Notes: a model not told the origin generated them from the sequence alone. Positions 1-11,083 are shown, numbered from the stretch's first letter. The stretch: DNA of 64,000 nt from Pomphorhynchus laevis (GCA_012934845.2 WNNJ02003751.1:1-64000), one strand, 5' to 3'. Numbers and translations: made by a program.

Positions 1-1035
1 AATCAGAATAACCAATATGGTCGATATTATGCTCAATCAATATCCAAAACAATTCATTTGCAATTTATTTTCTTCCATCTAGCAATAGCAACAATTTTAC
101 AAATTATTTCAAATTATTATATTTTATTTTTATCACTTTTTAGCTTGCAGACAAAAAATGCTGTCTGGTGTTAACCTCTTGTCATCTGCGAAAGGCCAAG
201 CTAATGTTTCTATATACGCGTTATCCAAATTCACAGACTATTAGAGAATGTTTCTCGGATGTTTATTTCACAAAATCGAATACGTCTCAGTTGATTAAAT
301 GGTTCAGTAATTTTAGGTAATGCCTAAATTCAATCAAGATTTATTTAAAAATCTAAACAAAATAAATATGTAAATATTACTTTATACGATTTTGCTTTTA
401 GTGGAATAAAGTCATCACTATTTTGAGAAATATATTACTTAAAAATTAGCATTTTGATTTAATTAATTTTAATTTTTTAATATTATTAAATTAATAAATT
501 ATTATAAATTATTTTAAAACATATTTCAAAATTGTAATGCAATTAATTATAATCTAAATTCAAAAACGTTGATAAATTTTGTTACGGCGGTAGTTTGCAA
601 GTTGTAACCGAAAACAAATATAAAAATGTAAATTATGGGTACGTTAATTATTTATAAACCACATAGTTAAGGAAACAGTGTCACTGAATTGCTTATTTAT
701 GCTATATCAAATCAGCAATAATTAATTTATTAGCTATAGTCAAGTAAACAGTTGTTTAAGATAAAGATCAATTGATAGGATTTAATATTTATCTATTAGG
801 ATTTTATCCCAATAGATAGGATTAAAGCAGCGAGTAGATTAAAAACAGTCATCAAACTTTCAATCATAACATGTTTAATTATATAATCAGAATTTGTGTC
901 GTCAACTTAGCCTTTCAAAGTTTGTTTTTAAATTTTTGACTATAAAAAGTTTATTACAATTTGAATTAAGATCCAAAATGTATATGGCTAATTTTTAAAA
1001 CACTTTACTTGTTAAGTATGCAAAATATACTTCAC
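1..1035. other. AT-rich non-coding stretch
   Basis: About 1 kb of AT-rich sequence with no credible open frame, splice-bounded exon or recognisable repeat. It lies upstream of the RT element that begins near 1,040. Confidence 0.5.
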
Positions 1036-1039
1036 CTAG

Positions 1040-3545
1040 AATTGGAAAATGTTAACTTAACATTGTGTACGACGAAATAATTCAATGGTGCCTGAATCTT
1101 TTTAAATTACAGAAGTGTGGTGCGAGTAAGGAATTTCTTGGTCTGATTACAATGTGTTTCGATAACGTTAATATTTTTCGAAATTTTTTTGAAAATGGCC
1201 ATTGGGCTATGTCAAATTCTTTTGCAGAGAATTTCGACACGGAAAGTTAACCTAACTACAAATACCCTGGAAATGAGAATAGCACTTTAGAGAGGGGGAA
1301 ACTTAATGAGTTACTAGCAGAAGCCCTATTTTTACAAAAGTGTCGGGTAAGTGTACTAAAAAAGATGGAAATAAACTCAGATCAAATATATTAAAGGCTG
1401 TTAACCTTATTAAATTTGGAAAAATCAGCAAGGCGTCGCGATTATTAAAAGAACGGTCTGGTGGTGAAATATCGTCATTTGGGACGGAAATTGACGGTAT
1501 TGCCGTGCTTTAGAAGCTAAGGGAGTTTTATCTTATTAACACTTTGGCTTCTGTTAGCATGTTGCTTAGGAATATGTTAGACGGATGCCTCACTGGGACA
1601 TCATGCCTCACGATTTTATGATTTGACAGAAGAAATTGTAACAGCAGCAAAATAAACATCGGATTTGCGGGTCCGTATGGAATATAAATCGATAGTTGGA
1701 GGCACTTTCTTACATCATTTGGTATTAGCTTAACCTTCTAGCTGACAAGCTATGTGAATCAAACAGTAAGCCGTTTGATTCCATTAAACAAAATTCCTGG
1801 TGTCAGACCAATTGGAATCGGTGAGGTAGTGAGGAGAATAGTTGGTCGTACTTTGCTTTAACGCATCAATTATGATCTGACATCAGTGTACGGGAGTTTG
1901 CAACTATGCGAGGGACAACGATGCTGTACTGAAATCGATGTTCATTCAGTCCGAACAGCGTTTGAAAAATCAGTTGACCGTTTTTGTGCTATTGTTAGAT
2001 GCAAGAAACGCATTTAATTGTGTTAAGAGATAAATGGCTCTAACAAGCATGAAATATATTTGGCTAGCTTTATCGACGATTTTAAATAACACGTATGGAC
2101 AACCATCAAGTTTCACTGTCGATGATATTTCTCTATTGTCTGCCAAAGAATTCACAACGGCACATCTAATAGCTATAGCTGCTTACGCTGCTGCATCAAT
2201 GCCCCTCATTGACAGATTGAGCAAGATTTCATTTGGAGCAACACTCCGAGGTGTGCAGACGATAGAGCGTATGCCGTAAAAATCGATAACCTCTAAAAAG
2301 TTTGGAAATATGTCAAGCAGTTGGGCCCGTATTATGGACACTTCTTAAATCCTACAAAATGCACACTTCTGACACACGACGTAGAGCTGGAGATTAGTCT
2401 AAAGAGATTTGCAGACGAGGCTGTACCTATATATAAAAATGGTGAGAAATACTTATAAAGCTTTATTGGGACCGGTGAATACGTGAAGTCACGAGTTAAA
2501 GAAACGATCGCCGATTGGAAGAAGTCACTTGATCAGTTTCTTGATATAGTATTAATCAATGCATTCTCGGCGTACATTCTATTGACAACAGCATTTCAGC
2601 ACCAGACTTATATATCAAGAACTTGTCAACCAACAAGCGGTTGGTTTGAAAACCTTCGTTCGCTGCTGTTCGAGCACTTATTACCTCATATGTTAGGAAC
2701 CGGACCGATTGGGGAAGAATTGAATAGGAATATGGAGTACTGATTACACTTTCGTTCAAATTTGGTGGACTCGGAATTTATAACCCAATCGAAAGAGGAA
2801 ATGTAGATTACGTGAACTCGTTAAGGATATTTGAGCTTAATGGGAATGGTTGTCAACAATCTGTTCTTCTGGATAATCTACGAGATTTGCTGAGTCACTT
2901 TCGACATTACAATTTTAGCAGATGGGCTTATATTTCATCAGATCTCATCCAATCCTCAGAGAGATATCTTGTTTCGATTCTTAAAAACGCAAGTACATCT
3001 AAAGCATCGGCATGACTGAGTCCAGCATATCATCAAAGGGGTACATTCCTAACTTCCAGGGAGTTTCAAGACGCTGTTGCAGTGCGATTTGGCAGGTAAC
3101 TCAATCCATTGACAAATAAGTGCCCTTGTGGTGCCTGGTTTGATATCACGCATGCCCTGTCATGCCCGACTAGATGATTTAATTTTGTCCGTCACAATAT
3201 TGTAATCGATGAAATATTTAAATGTTTATACACGTTTGGTAAGTGCGTAATAAAAGAGCCCAAACTTAATCATGTACCTCAATCTGTTGAATTCGATATC
3301 AATACAACATTGTGAGATAGAGATGCAAGGGCAGATTTTTCTTGCCACGGCATATTTGGGAATGCTACGGACCGGTCCTTCATGGATATATGCGTTTTTA
3401 ACTCTGGCTATGTCGTACTCCCTATCTCGAATATTCGACCCCTTCAAATACAACGAAAATCGCAAAAATGCAAAACATTACGATCAAGTAACTTGACATT
3501 TATAGCAAAGGCTGTTTTAATGTCAATAAAGATGAAACCTTATGC
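1040..3545 (+). mobile_element. Decayed RPIG-type reverse-transcriptase element, copy I
   Basis: Remnant of a non-LTR-like RT element read on the plus strand through several frames. In order it shows an N-terminal conserved block EIIQWCLNLFKLQKCGASK (about 1,074-1,130), the RT entry motif GVRPIGIGEVVRRIVG (from 1,799), the catalytic block LLLDARNAFNCV (about 1,985-2,022), an AAYAAASMPLIDRL block near 2,185, an ADD box near 2,254 followed by QLGPYYGHFLNPTKC, and FGGLGIYNPIERG near 2,762. A tail from 3,115 has a CPCGAWFDITHALSC zinc-like motif, RHN, and a D...FMD pattern like a PD-(D/E)xK endonuclease. Many stops and shifts make it non-functional. The same blocks recur at 22.5, 54.6, 57.5 and 61.7 kb. 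The RPIG.GE motif is known from uncharacterised RT proteins of many invertebrates. Placement near restriction-like-endonuclease LINEs (R2/NeSL-like) is my inference. Confidence 0.7.
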
Positions 3546-3673
3546 ATGTCGAAACTAGACATGGAACAACTAATGATCATACAAAATCAGATATAACGTT
3601 CAAAGTCAAATAGTGATAACAATATAAAGGCTTATTTGCGTGTAACCCGTAAATTGTAACTTTATGATATCAA

Positions 3674-3761
3674 AAATAAATTTTGTTTTCTTAAAAGAGA
3701 GAAATAAATTTTGTTTTCTTAAAAGAGAGAAATAAATTTTGTTTTTTTTTGATAGAGAGAA
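3674..3761. repeat. 28-bp tandem repeat, three units
   Basis: Three head-to-tail units of a 28-bp sequence starting aaataaattttgttttctta, at about 3,674, 3,702 and 3,730. The first two are essentially identical and the third has drifted. It lies just past the 3' end of RT copy I and may be its tail or a flanking minisatellite. Confidence 0.8.
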
Positions 3762-5039
3762 ATTTATTCAATTAACTTGAATAATTATTATTAATAATAT
3801 AATTTAATATTAATGATATATTTTTATTTATAACTTGTAAGGATTGAAATTGCGGTGATATAAAATTATAATTTTAATACAACAATTTTACTTCAATCAC
3901 TTCAATTACAATGGGCAGCGAAAAATCAGAAAATATGGCGAGCGAATATCGAGATTTGAGAGGTCAAGTTTCTTCACGTTGGTTTTTTCGACTAACTGTG
4001 GTGACGGTGATACAACTATCAAGATATAAGAAGAATGTGCTACCTTTAATCGGAGAAATCTGCACGTCCATACAACGAATGTATTCGGGACTTAAGAATT
4101 AGAATTGGGTTTGCACTTGCAAGGGCAGCATCATTACAGATTCGGAGCACCCCATATTCTCGAGAACACGTGAAAATCCCATATCAAAGGTTTAGAGAGT
4201 ATGGGGCGGATCGGGAGTGACTGGGTGCAAAGTGGAGGTGTTTCTTTGACCACTTTTTTTATTATTGCCCGCTATGCGACCTTTTATTACATTTAAAAGG
4301 TTTTCACTTTGAATTCTAATTAAAAATTAATAATAAATAATTTATTATTTATGGATAATCTGACCAAGAAAAATCTTCTGCTATAAAAATGGAATAGTAT
4401 ATGAGACAGGCAAACAATTACAAACAATGACATTGTTTGATGCTGGATGAATGATATTTGAAAAATGTTGTTTTATAACATTTGTGAAATTATTTGACAG
4501 AAATAAACATGAGACATTGAAACAAATTAATACTGAATTTAAACGTTGTGCATTTTTATGTTTAACTTACAAAGTCAAATAGTTGAAATATAAAATAATT
4601 AATGTTTTCACTAAATCTATATCTACAAGAATTTCCTCGTGTCCATGCAATGCAAGGCGTTGTCGAATTGAGATATCATATAAAATTCAATGCAATAACA
4701 CCTTAAACCTTTATATTTTTATTCTTGTGTAGTACATCCCATATTTTCAAATCGAAATTTTATAAAAACAACTTCAATTATTTTTTGCAAATTCGTGCTT
4801 ATCGTATTAGACAAATATGTTCTTTCAGCCTAGTGAATGGACTTTTAACGATTTAAAGAAATGCGGAATTTCTAAATGAAAACACTCAATAATTACAAAT
4901 TAATCCTTAATAAATGTTGTCTATATTGAAATCATTTGATTTTTATATTGAATTTTTTTGATTTCAATATTAAAATCATTTAAGCAATATATTTGTTGCA
5001 ATTCAATTAGAAAATTCAATTTAAAAATTCAATTGTATT
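3762..5039. other. Mostly non-coding; possible LINE 3' tail near 3.9-4.3 kb
   Basis: AT-rich sequence. At 3,911-4,102 (+) a 63-codon frame (begins MGSEKSENMASEYRDLRG) is followed by a denser stretch. The end of that stretch (tgacc.ctttttttatt.ttgc..gctat, about 4,245-4,275) resembles the 3' tail of LINE-B at 32,985-33,015, so I suspect a LINE remnant, not a host gene. No function is assigned. The remainder to 5,039 shows nothing recognisable apart from a 20-codon frame at 4,817-4,879. Confidence 0.35.
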
Positions 5040-5225
5040 TCATACTATAAATTAATTATAAATAAAGAAAAATAATTATAAATAATAAATAATTATATAA
5101 TATGTTATACACTTAATATTTATTTAACAATAAATTTCAAATTGGGATTTAAAATAAAAATCAACTTTTATAAATTGACTTATAAATAATAGACGATGTA
5201 ACTGAATAAGGATAAGAGGTCATAA
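5040..5225 (-). repeat. Short AT-rich dispersed repeat (family M1)
   Basis: A copy, in minus orientation, of an AT-rich repeat of about 200 bp seen at least eight times in the window. The diagnostic end here is aggataagaggtcat preceded by ataatagacgatgta and a data-like run of aaaatcaacttttataaatt. The opposite, acgtagactcagttatctga-type end is missing from this copy. Confidence 0.5.
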
Positions 5226-5285
5226 GGATATCATTGTTTTAGTTATTTAAAAATTTTTACATACTTTTGCTTACAATATTTTTAG

Positions 5286-5421
5286 GGAGTACTTCTACAT
5301 TCAAATTGAAAAGCATGTCAGAGCGCACCTGGACGACAGCGGCAGTTGTGAAGCAGCCAATGCCGACATTAATCTATTTAGGATACTTACTTCTCACTAC
5401 GACAGAACCAATCAAATTCAG
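5286..5421 (+). CDS. Internal exon of unrecognised host gene
   Basis: A well-formed exon with acceptor ...atatttttag before 5,286 and donor CAG|GTATTA after 5,421. It is 136 nt, entered in phase 1 (one base completing a codon) and left in phase 0. It encodes 45 residues beginning EYFYIQIEKHVRAHLDDSG and ending HYDRTNQIQ, with no stop. It joins in frame to the exon at 5,740 across a 318-bp AT-rich intron. Composition and acidic/basic spacing look like a real soluble protein. I do not recognise the family. No convincing upstream exon was found; a short frame at 4,817 (MFFQPSEWTFNDLKKCGISK) has a stop before any donor. Confidence 0.5.
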
Positions 5422-5739
5422 GTATTAAAGTTAAATTAAAATGTAAACGGAGATTTTAAACTTTTGTTCCAACCATTTAATAAATTTGTTACAATAATAT
5501 ATAATAATATATAATATTAAATATTAAATAATATAATAATTTATATCATCAGAAATATAAATATAATTGTAATATATTAGATAATTTTAAAATCAATTTG
5601 TCAATTATCTTTAATTTTAAATCATATGTTTTTATTTATCGATTACTTTATAATAAATCTCAATTATCAATAAATTTATTTGTCTCTGTGAGATAAAAAC
5701 AAATTATTTATCACTTCGTAATTATCATTGTATTTTTAG

Positions 5740-5913
5740 ACACCGAGAAATTTCCTGAATGTAATCAAAAGAGCAATTGCTGAATTTAGGAATGCAATTA
5801 TGCTCAAAAGAGATATTGAGCCATCGTGGAAGAAAATTATCTACAAGGTTATTTCAAAGATGGATGCAGATCTTCCTCCATATTTTAAAAACTGCACTGT
5901 TAACAATCACTGA
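5740..5913 (+). CDS. Terminal exon of unrecognised host gene
   Basis: Follows acceptor tgtatttttag and continues the phase-0 frame of the exon ending at 5,421. It encodes 57 residues beginning TPRNFLNVIKRAIAEFRN, with an amphipathic, Lys/Arg-rich middle (RDIEPSWKKIIYKVISK) and ending FKNCTVNNH before a TGA at 5,911-5,913. Together the two exons give about 102 C-terminal residues, predicted largely helical and without membrane segments. A longer frame in another phase (5,777-6,049) overlaps it, but it lacks splice signals and looks like low-complexity AT translation. Function unknown. Confidence 0.5.
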   Translation, partial: TPRNFLNVIKRAIAEFRNAIMLKRDIEPSWKKIIYKVISKMDADLPPYFKNCTVNNH

Positions 5914-6119
5914 AGACAAAACTATCATCATTTTTATCAATTTTTTCTATTTTCTCTTAACAAAGCTGCTGCCTACATGGCATAAAAAAGAAAGACTTAA
6001 ATTAGCCTATAAATACGGCTGCACCTTAAATTCACTATTCATGATGTAATTATTTGATATTTCATGACATTTCATGCTTGTTAAAATGCCGCTTATTTAG
6101 AATCGCAAGCGCCTTTGAG

Positions 6120-6790
6120 ATATAAAGCAACAAACCGATAAACGTCTAATGCTTAAAATACGTCCATCATGAAGTCACCAATTGTTTCGTCCAGTGTAGA
6201 CCATTGTATGCCATAATTCATACCACTAACGCACGCTAAAGTGTTCGCTAGTGGTACCGTTTTGCATTTAATTCATTCTGTACATCAGCCTAATCGTCTA
6301 AACGCTTCAGATGGTATTAGCAAAACTGAGTTCTTCAATAAAAGTTGAGTTTCACGAAGAAATCCATAAATGCTATACTATTATCATTCTTTGTTATTGA
6401 TTTGACTATGTACCTTCGTCATATACTTAGTGATGATTCATGTGCTGTATGTGATGATGACTTGGTTATCCAAAAATCTTTTATCCGCTCAAAGTGCATT
6501 TAATGTTATGTCATCCAACTGTCTTTTCAACCAGTCGAAGGTAAATGTGCATAAGTCAAAATAACTTTCGTTTGTATGGTTCTTTAAGTCGATGTAAAGG
6601 CTAAAAATGAGAAGATTTGACTTTAAAACTACTTCAAGGTTTTGCTCGCTTTTAAGTGGCTATCCATTGAACCACTAACACATAAATACACAAGGAGAGG
6701 TTGTATTGGAGTATAGGTTGCAAATGATTGACAAGCTCTATTGCAAAATTCTAGGATATATCTTTCACAAAAAGCATTCAGATATTTAAA
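6120..6790 (+). mobile_element. Possible heavily decayed LINE RT fragment
   Basis: Between about 6,415 and 6,560 one reading gives LRHILSDDSCAVCDDDLVIQ, like the region around a LINE YADD box. Near 6,700-6,780 there is text resembling the post-RT region. The frame is broken repeatedly and the match is short, so this is tentative. The rest of the stretch is AT-rich and unremarkable. Confidence 0.2.
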
Positions 6791-6962
6791 TACATAAACA
6801 GATCAGCTCTCGATGTATTCTATTTCCGATAATCTCCTTACATTACAAGTTATCTGAACGGATTAAATCGCGTTTAATTTCCATCAATTAGACAAGTGTC
6901 AGTTGATATGTGTTGTAGGAGTTGAAATATGAAGTTTATTTCGTCGTCAGTATCAATACTAT
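6755..6962 (+). repeat. Conserved leader/signal-peptide module, copy 1
   Basis: First of three copies (others at 7,198 and 8,459). It holds a conserved stretch (gatcagctctcgatgtattc ... tccttacattacaagttat), a possible initiator context, gttgtaggagttgaaat, then ATG at 6,929 opening MKFISSSVSIL before a stop. It looks like a duplicated promoter plus 5' UTR and the start of a secreted-protein exon. No downstream exon could be tied to it. The hydrophobic run is shorter here than in the other copies. Confidence 0.4.
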
Positions 6963-7094
6963 AGAAATACTTTTCAATACAAAAGTATCAATACTTTTCA
7001 ATAGAAACATAAGTTCTGGTCGTTTCAATCAATAAGGGCGGAACATTTCAATTAATAAGGGCTGAAACCTTCTAACATAGCAGTTGCTCCTTAT

Positions 7095-7190
7095 TACCTC
7101 TAATCCTTATTCTTAGACATCGTCTGCAATTTTTAGTCAATTCATAAAAATTGATTTTTTAAATGAATTTTTATATTTTCTATATTTCCT
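7095..7190 (+). repeat. Partial M1 dispersed repeat
   Basis: Left-end fragment of the M1 repeat: acctctaatccttattc, then agacatcgtctgcaatt and gtcaattcataaaaattga. It sits between leader-module copies 1 and 2. Confidence 0.5.
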
Positions 7191-7197
7191 TGAAATG

Positions 7198-7440
7198 TAT
7201 ATATTTCTTTCACAAAACGCATTCAAATATTTAAATACGTAAACAGATCAGCTCTCGATGTATTCTATTTCCGATAATCTCCTTACATTACAAGTTATTT
7301 GGACGGATTTAACCGCGTTTTATTTCCATAAGTATCAGTGGATATTCGTTGTAGGAGTTGAAATATGAACTTTTTTTCGTCGTCAGTATCAATACTATTT
7401 TCATTTGTATACTATCTGCTATAATATGTGATCAACAGAT
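7198..7440 (+). repeat. Conserved leader/signal-peptide module, copy 2
   Basis: Second copy of the module, highly similar to copy 1 from tttctttcacaaaacgcattc onward. ATG at 7,365 opens a 19-codon frame MNFFSSSVSILFSFVYYLL that ends at 7,424, a typical secretory signal in composition. A GTATAC at 7,407 could be a donor. An M1 repeat follows immediately. Promoter or UTR function is inferred only from conservation upstream of the ATG. Confidence 0.4.
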
Positions 7441-7612
7441 ACAAAAGTCAATCGTCATAAAAATTGACTTTTATTTTAAATTTTAATTTCCGAATTTTAA
7501 CTTGATATAAATATAAATTGTATAAAATCTTATATAATTATTTATTATTCATCTTTATTTTTATTTATAAATAATATAAAATACATAGACTCGGTTATCT
7601 GATCTGATTTGC
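7425..7612 (+). repeat. M1 dispersed repeat
   Basis: Plus-orientation copy: cgtcataaaaattgacttt, then ttgatataaatataaattgt, aatcttatataattattt, and the diagnostic right end acatagactcggttatctga followed by tctgatttg. The far left end is missing or merged with the leader module. Confidence 0.6.
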
Positions 7613-7639
7613 TATTTATTATTTAGAATTTAGTTAATT

Positions 7640-7735
7640 ATTGGTAATTTTATTGTTTATATAGTAATGACTTAGACTAGCAGACAATTGTATTTCAACG
7701 TTTATTTAAACTTTTCTACGTAAAGACTGTTTAGC
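7640..7735 (+). repeat. Dispersed repeat fragment
   Basis: Contains aattgtatttcaacgttta preceded by ttaattattggtaatttta. The same segment recurs at 19,140-19,225, and its second half recurs at 8,390-8,450. The three sites show it is an interspersed or locally duplicated repeat of unknown class. Confidence 0.5.
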
Positions 7736-7739
7736 ACAG

Positions 7740-8395
7740 AGGTGGCCAACTAATGGCTCTTTATTTTTCGTATCTCCGCATCCTTCATGCCTTCGTTCGG
7801 ATGTCCTTAATGCTTTACTTCATCCTTTCTGCGCTGTGATCTTGTAGTAGGTGAACCTGATAGTAGGTGAACATCTATCGGCAGCCTGAAAGGTACAACA
7901 GCCATATTATTTTCTTTCCACTTGATGTATTTTAGTTCGTAGTTGGAATGTGCCAATGTTAATGTCCCTCTGACTATTCACTGATTGATCATTTTGTTTA
8001 AATTTTTATATTTCCTTAATTTGTACTTGAGTGGTCAGTAGTCGCTCCATGGAGTAAATTTTCTCCCAGCAATATCCTGATGAAAATTTTTGCTGTAAAT
8101 ATTATTGTTAGTTATTTATTATTCTTAATTCATTTTTTTGTCGTTGGTAAGGGCAGTTTCTGTATTGATACCAATTTGCGAGGACATGTTTGTATCTGAT
8201 CTCTCGATAATAAATTACCTATAAATTTCACTTTATCTTGCAAAAGCAGAATTTCTCACGTTTCACTTTACTCCAGATTCTTTTAGTCTGTCCAATACTG
8301 CCTGAAAGTTGTTCGTATATTCTTTTAATTTTCTTATATTTAGGTTCTTCTGTTCTTTCAATGTTTTTAGTTCTTATATTTACTATTTAACAATT
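7740..8395. other. Non-coding stretch
   Basis: About 650 bp with somewhat more balanced composition (for example gcatccttcatgccttcgtt near 7,778) but no sustained open frame, splice-bounded exon or recognised element. Confidence 0.4.
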
Positions 8396-8458
8396 GTATT
8401 TCAACGTTTATTTCAACTTTTCTACGCAACGACTGCCTAGCATAATGTTATAAAAATC

Positions 8459-8625
8459 TGACGGATTTTCATTAACGAATTAAACCGCGTTTAATTTCCA
8501 TCATAATTAGACAAGTGTCAGTGGATATTCGTTGTAGGAGTTAAAATATGAAGTTTATTTCGTCGTCAGTATCAATACTATTCTTATTTGTATACTATCT
8601 GCTATAATATATGATCAACAGATAC
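8459..8625 (+). repeat. Conserved leader/signal-peptide module, copy 3
   Basis: Third module copy, lacking the earliest part. It shares agacaagtgtcagtggatat and gttgtaggagtt with the others. ATG at 8,548 opens MKFISSSVSILFLFVYYLL (19 residues, stop at 8,605), the best signal-peptide-like version. A GTATAC at 8,590 might serve as a donor. An M1 repeat starts directly downstream, as in copy 2, so modules 2 and 3 were duplicated together with M1. Confidence 0.4.
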
Positions 8626-8792
8626 AAAAGTCAATCGTCATAAAAATTGACTTTTATTTTAAATTTCAATTTTTAAATTTTAAGTTGATATAATTGTAAA
8701 TTGTATAAAATCCTTTATAATTATTTATTGTTTATCTTTATTTATATATATTATAAAATACGTAGACTCAGTTATCTGATCTTATCTGTTAG
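8626..8792 (+). repeat. M1 dispersed repeat
   Basis: Copy of M1 following leader module 3, with the right end acgtagactcagttatctga near 8,760-8,779. A second right-end fragment (acctagactcagatagctga) lies at about 8,884-8,903. Confidence 0.6.
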
Positions 8793-9252
8793 GTAAATTT
8801 AAAAATCGGAAAATTATATAAAATTATAGAAAATAATAATGTTAAATCAATATTTAAATATTAAATGAAATATCGTATAAAATACCTAGACTCAGATAGC
8901 TGATTTGATTTGTAGCCATTTGAAAAAGCAACATCAAACAAATCCCAATTTCGAATATCCTCTCTGTATAAATTACCTGCATATCATGAATATTATGGAA
9001 TAAATGTATCATCGTTTTGGGTAGTTGAATGTTAAGTTGTTTTGATAGGCCAATCAATGCTACCTCATTAAATCTTAGCATTTATTAGCGAATTCTACGC
9101 GTTGTAAAAAGTCATAATTGTCATATAGAGATGGCATCGCTTTCAAATTACATTAAACGATATGCATTAAATATTTAAATAATTTATGTAATCCATTGAG
9201 TTATACTATAGAATTAAAAGTATAATTTAATCTTAAAATATGGTTTAGCATA

Positions 9253-9372
9253 GTTTAGGATTAAACAATCGCGAGCGATTAAAGTATGACTCAATTCATT
9301 TAGTCAATATGACCACAATGACCAAATGATATGAGTTATACTTTAACCGCTCGCGATTGTTTAACCTTAAAC
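9253..9372. repeat. Foldback (inverted) repeat with AATCGCGAGCG arms
   Basis: Two arms of about 49 bp, at 9,253-9,301 and 9,324-9,372, are reverse complements with a handful of mismatches. Both carry the unusually GC-rich core aatcgcgagcg. The spacer is about 22 bp. It could form a long hairpin and probably is a small foldback or MITE remnant. Confidence 0.75.
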
Positions 9373-9447
9373 ATATGAGAGTGATTGAAATGGAAGAAGA
9401 ATATCTCATAAATGCTAGCGTATCATCATTTATACGATTACAATTAT

Positions 9448-9645
9448 TTATATATCATAAGGAACAGTCATTTTGATGACTGGAAAAAGGTACCCCTGAT
9501 TGAATAAAAGTGGAATATCATTCTCAGCAAAGTATTTCTTTAAGCCGCCTACGGAGTAGGTCGTGCAAGGTGAACAGTAGTTTACGCGGCTGCTTAATAC
9601 AGACAAGCTTAAACAGACACTAATCATGTAGCAGTAATAAATCAA
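9448..9645 (-). CDS. Small hypothetical ORF, possible secreted peptide
   Basis: A 65-codon frame with balanced codon use compared with its surroundings. From an internal Met it reads MISVCLSLSVLSSRVNYCSP, a possible signal sequence, followed by CTTYSVGGLKKYFAENDIP and a hydrophobic C-terminal part ending MTVPYDI. There are no clear splice sites and I do not recognise a family. It lies just outside the 3' end of the gypsy element, so it could instead be an older transposon remnant. Confidence 0.25.
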   Translation of the reverse strand: MIYYCYMISVCLSLSVLSSRVNYCSPCTTYSVGGLKKYFAENDIPLLFNQGYLFPVIKMTVPYDI

Positions 9646-9667
9646 GAAAATAATTTGTTGTGCAATG

Positions 9668-9743
9668 TGAGGTAAAACTTATGAAGTTTTATTGGACTTA
9701 ATCTAAAACACAAAATGGTTCAATGATAAATAAAGTTATGTCA
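9668..9743 (-). repeat. Terminal repeat of gypsy element (3' copy)
   Basis: 76-bp terminal repeat, plus-strand text beginning tgaggtaaaacttatgaag and ending gttatgtca. About 91% identical to the copy at 13,047-13,122. Outside it lies the target duplication CAATG. Confidence 0.88.
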
Positions 9744-9823
9744 ATCACCCCGTCTTAATTTTTGCAAAATATTTTCTTCATCAGAACTAGTCATCGAGAT
9801 ACCTGAGCCTTCTTCTCAATCTT

Positions 9824-10480
9824 TTATTGAGGTTGTACGCATTGCATGTATCCTCGTTGTTTGATCATGTTGAAGATTCCACCTTCGGCTTGGAGCATGT
9901 TGTCTTTTTGACCTTTTGGCATCCCATAATCGTCACTTGAATCCGCAGGAATCGAAAATGCATTTTTCGAAATATGTGTATCGCTGTTGCAGTAATCGTC
10001 CGCGATGTGAACGTCGGTTGAGTCTTTGCTGTTAGACACGTCTCTAGTCAACAAAACAGTCGTCTCGTTTTCTTTGGGCTGTTCAGTTAACTCAACAGAA
10101 GGAATAGTCGGATCCATTTCATTCTTATCTGTACCTTCAGTACCGTCGTTCGCGAAGTCCGGAGCGAGATCTCTCAGAGATACAACCGCTTCTCGGTCAT
10201 TCGGATACTGAACGAGAGCATATTTTGGATTTATCAACAAAAGTTTGGCTTGATCTACCAAGGGATCGAATTTAGACCTGAGATCGTGCCTTCGTACCAG
10301 GACCTCCTCGGACTCCAGTAGCCAGTTCGGAATTGAAGTGCCCTGAACATTTTTGTGAGGAAAAGAGAATAAGCGATCGTGCGGTGTTTCGTTAGTCGCG
10401 GTTGATAAAAGTATTCGAAGGCTGTTCAATACGTCAGACAGAATGCATTCACATGATGATTTGGGCATTGATCGGCTCAT
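9824..10480 (-). pseudogene. Gypsy integrase C-terminal region (fossil)
   Basis: Part of the fossil element. It is recognised by TNETPHDRLFSFPHKNVQG, an LVRRHDLRSKFDPLVDQ-like segment and LVQYPNDREAVVSLRDLAP, which mark the C-terminal domain of integrases in this gypsy group, followed by a low-complexity acidic tail. Its role in living relatives is joining element DNA to the host chromosome. Confidence 0.8.
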
Positions 10481-10768
10481 GAGAGAAGTAGTAATAGCAG
10501 TCCAAATAGTTCAATTGAAACGTTCGCATTGTCCGTTGCCTCTTGGATTGTACGCTGAGCTAGTACTGCTGGCAACTCCTTGCTCATTTAGAAAATGCTG
10601 AACTTGTTTTGACAGAAAAGAAGCTCATCGATCACTGTGGATATACTCGGGACATTAAAAAATTGAAAAGATTTGACTTAGACAGTGACAGACGGTAGTC
10701 GCAGAAACATCTTTGTACGCAAAAGCGAAAGGAAATCTAGTAAACTCATCGACAACTACGAAGATATA

Positions 10769-11083
10769 TCAATTAGCAGACTTACTCGGCAATGGACCCT
10801 TGAAGTCGACGCATATTCTCTCGAAAGGCCTGGTAGCGCGAATAACGTGATGTTGAACAGACAGAAATCTAGGCTTACATCGGTTACATGCTGAGCAAGT
10901 GTTGACGACTCTCTTTACGTCTTCGATTGAGAAGGGCAAATTTCTAGATCGAACATAATGGGCGAGTCGGCGTATTCCTGGATGACACAATTTATCGTGG
11001 ATTTGGCGAAGCTCGTTTACTGAATGAGTGGATGCACACATGCGTGAAAGTGCATCAGCTGAGCAATTTCGATTACCAGGCAT
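10769..11083 (-). pseudogene. Gypsy integrase zinc-binding/N-terminal core region (fossil)
   Basis: Part of the same element. SADALSRM marks the end of the RNase H region. An HH-CC zinc-binding module follows (H..LCHPGIRRL ... CSACNRCKP), leading into ERICVDFKGPLP, the start of the integrase core. Confidence 0.85.

Noticed and set aside
3674-3761. Short regular repeats considered as a CRISPR-like array
   Set aside because: The units are directly abutting with no spacers and the genome is eukaryotic. It is a plain minisatellite.
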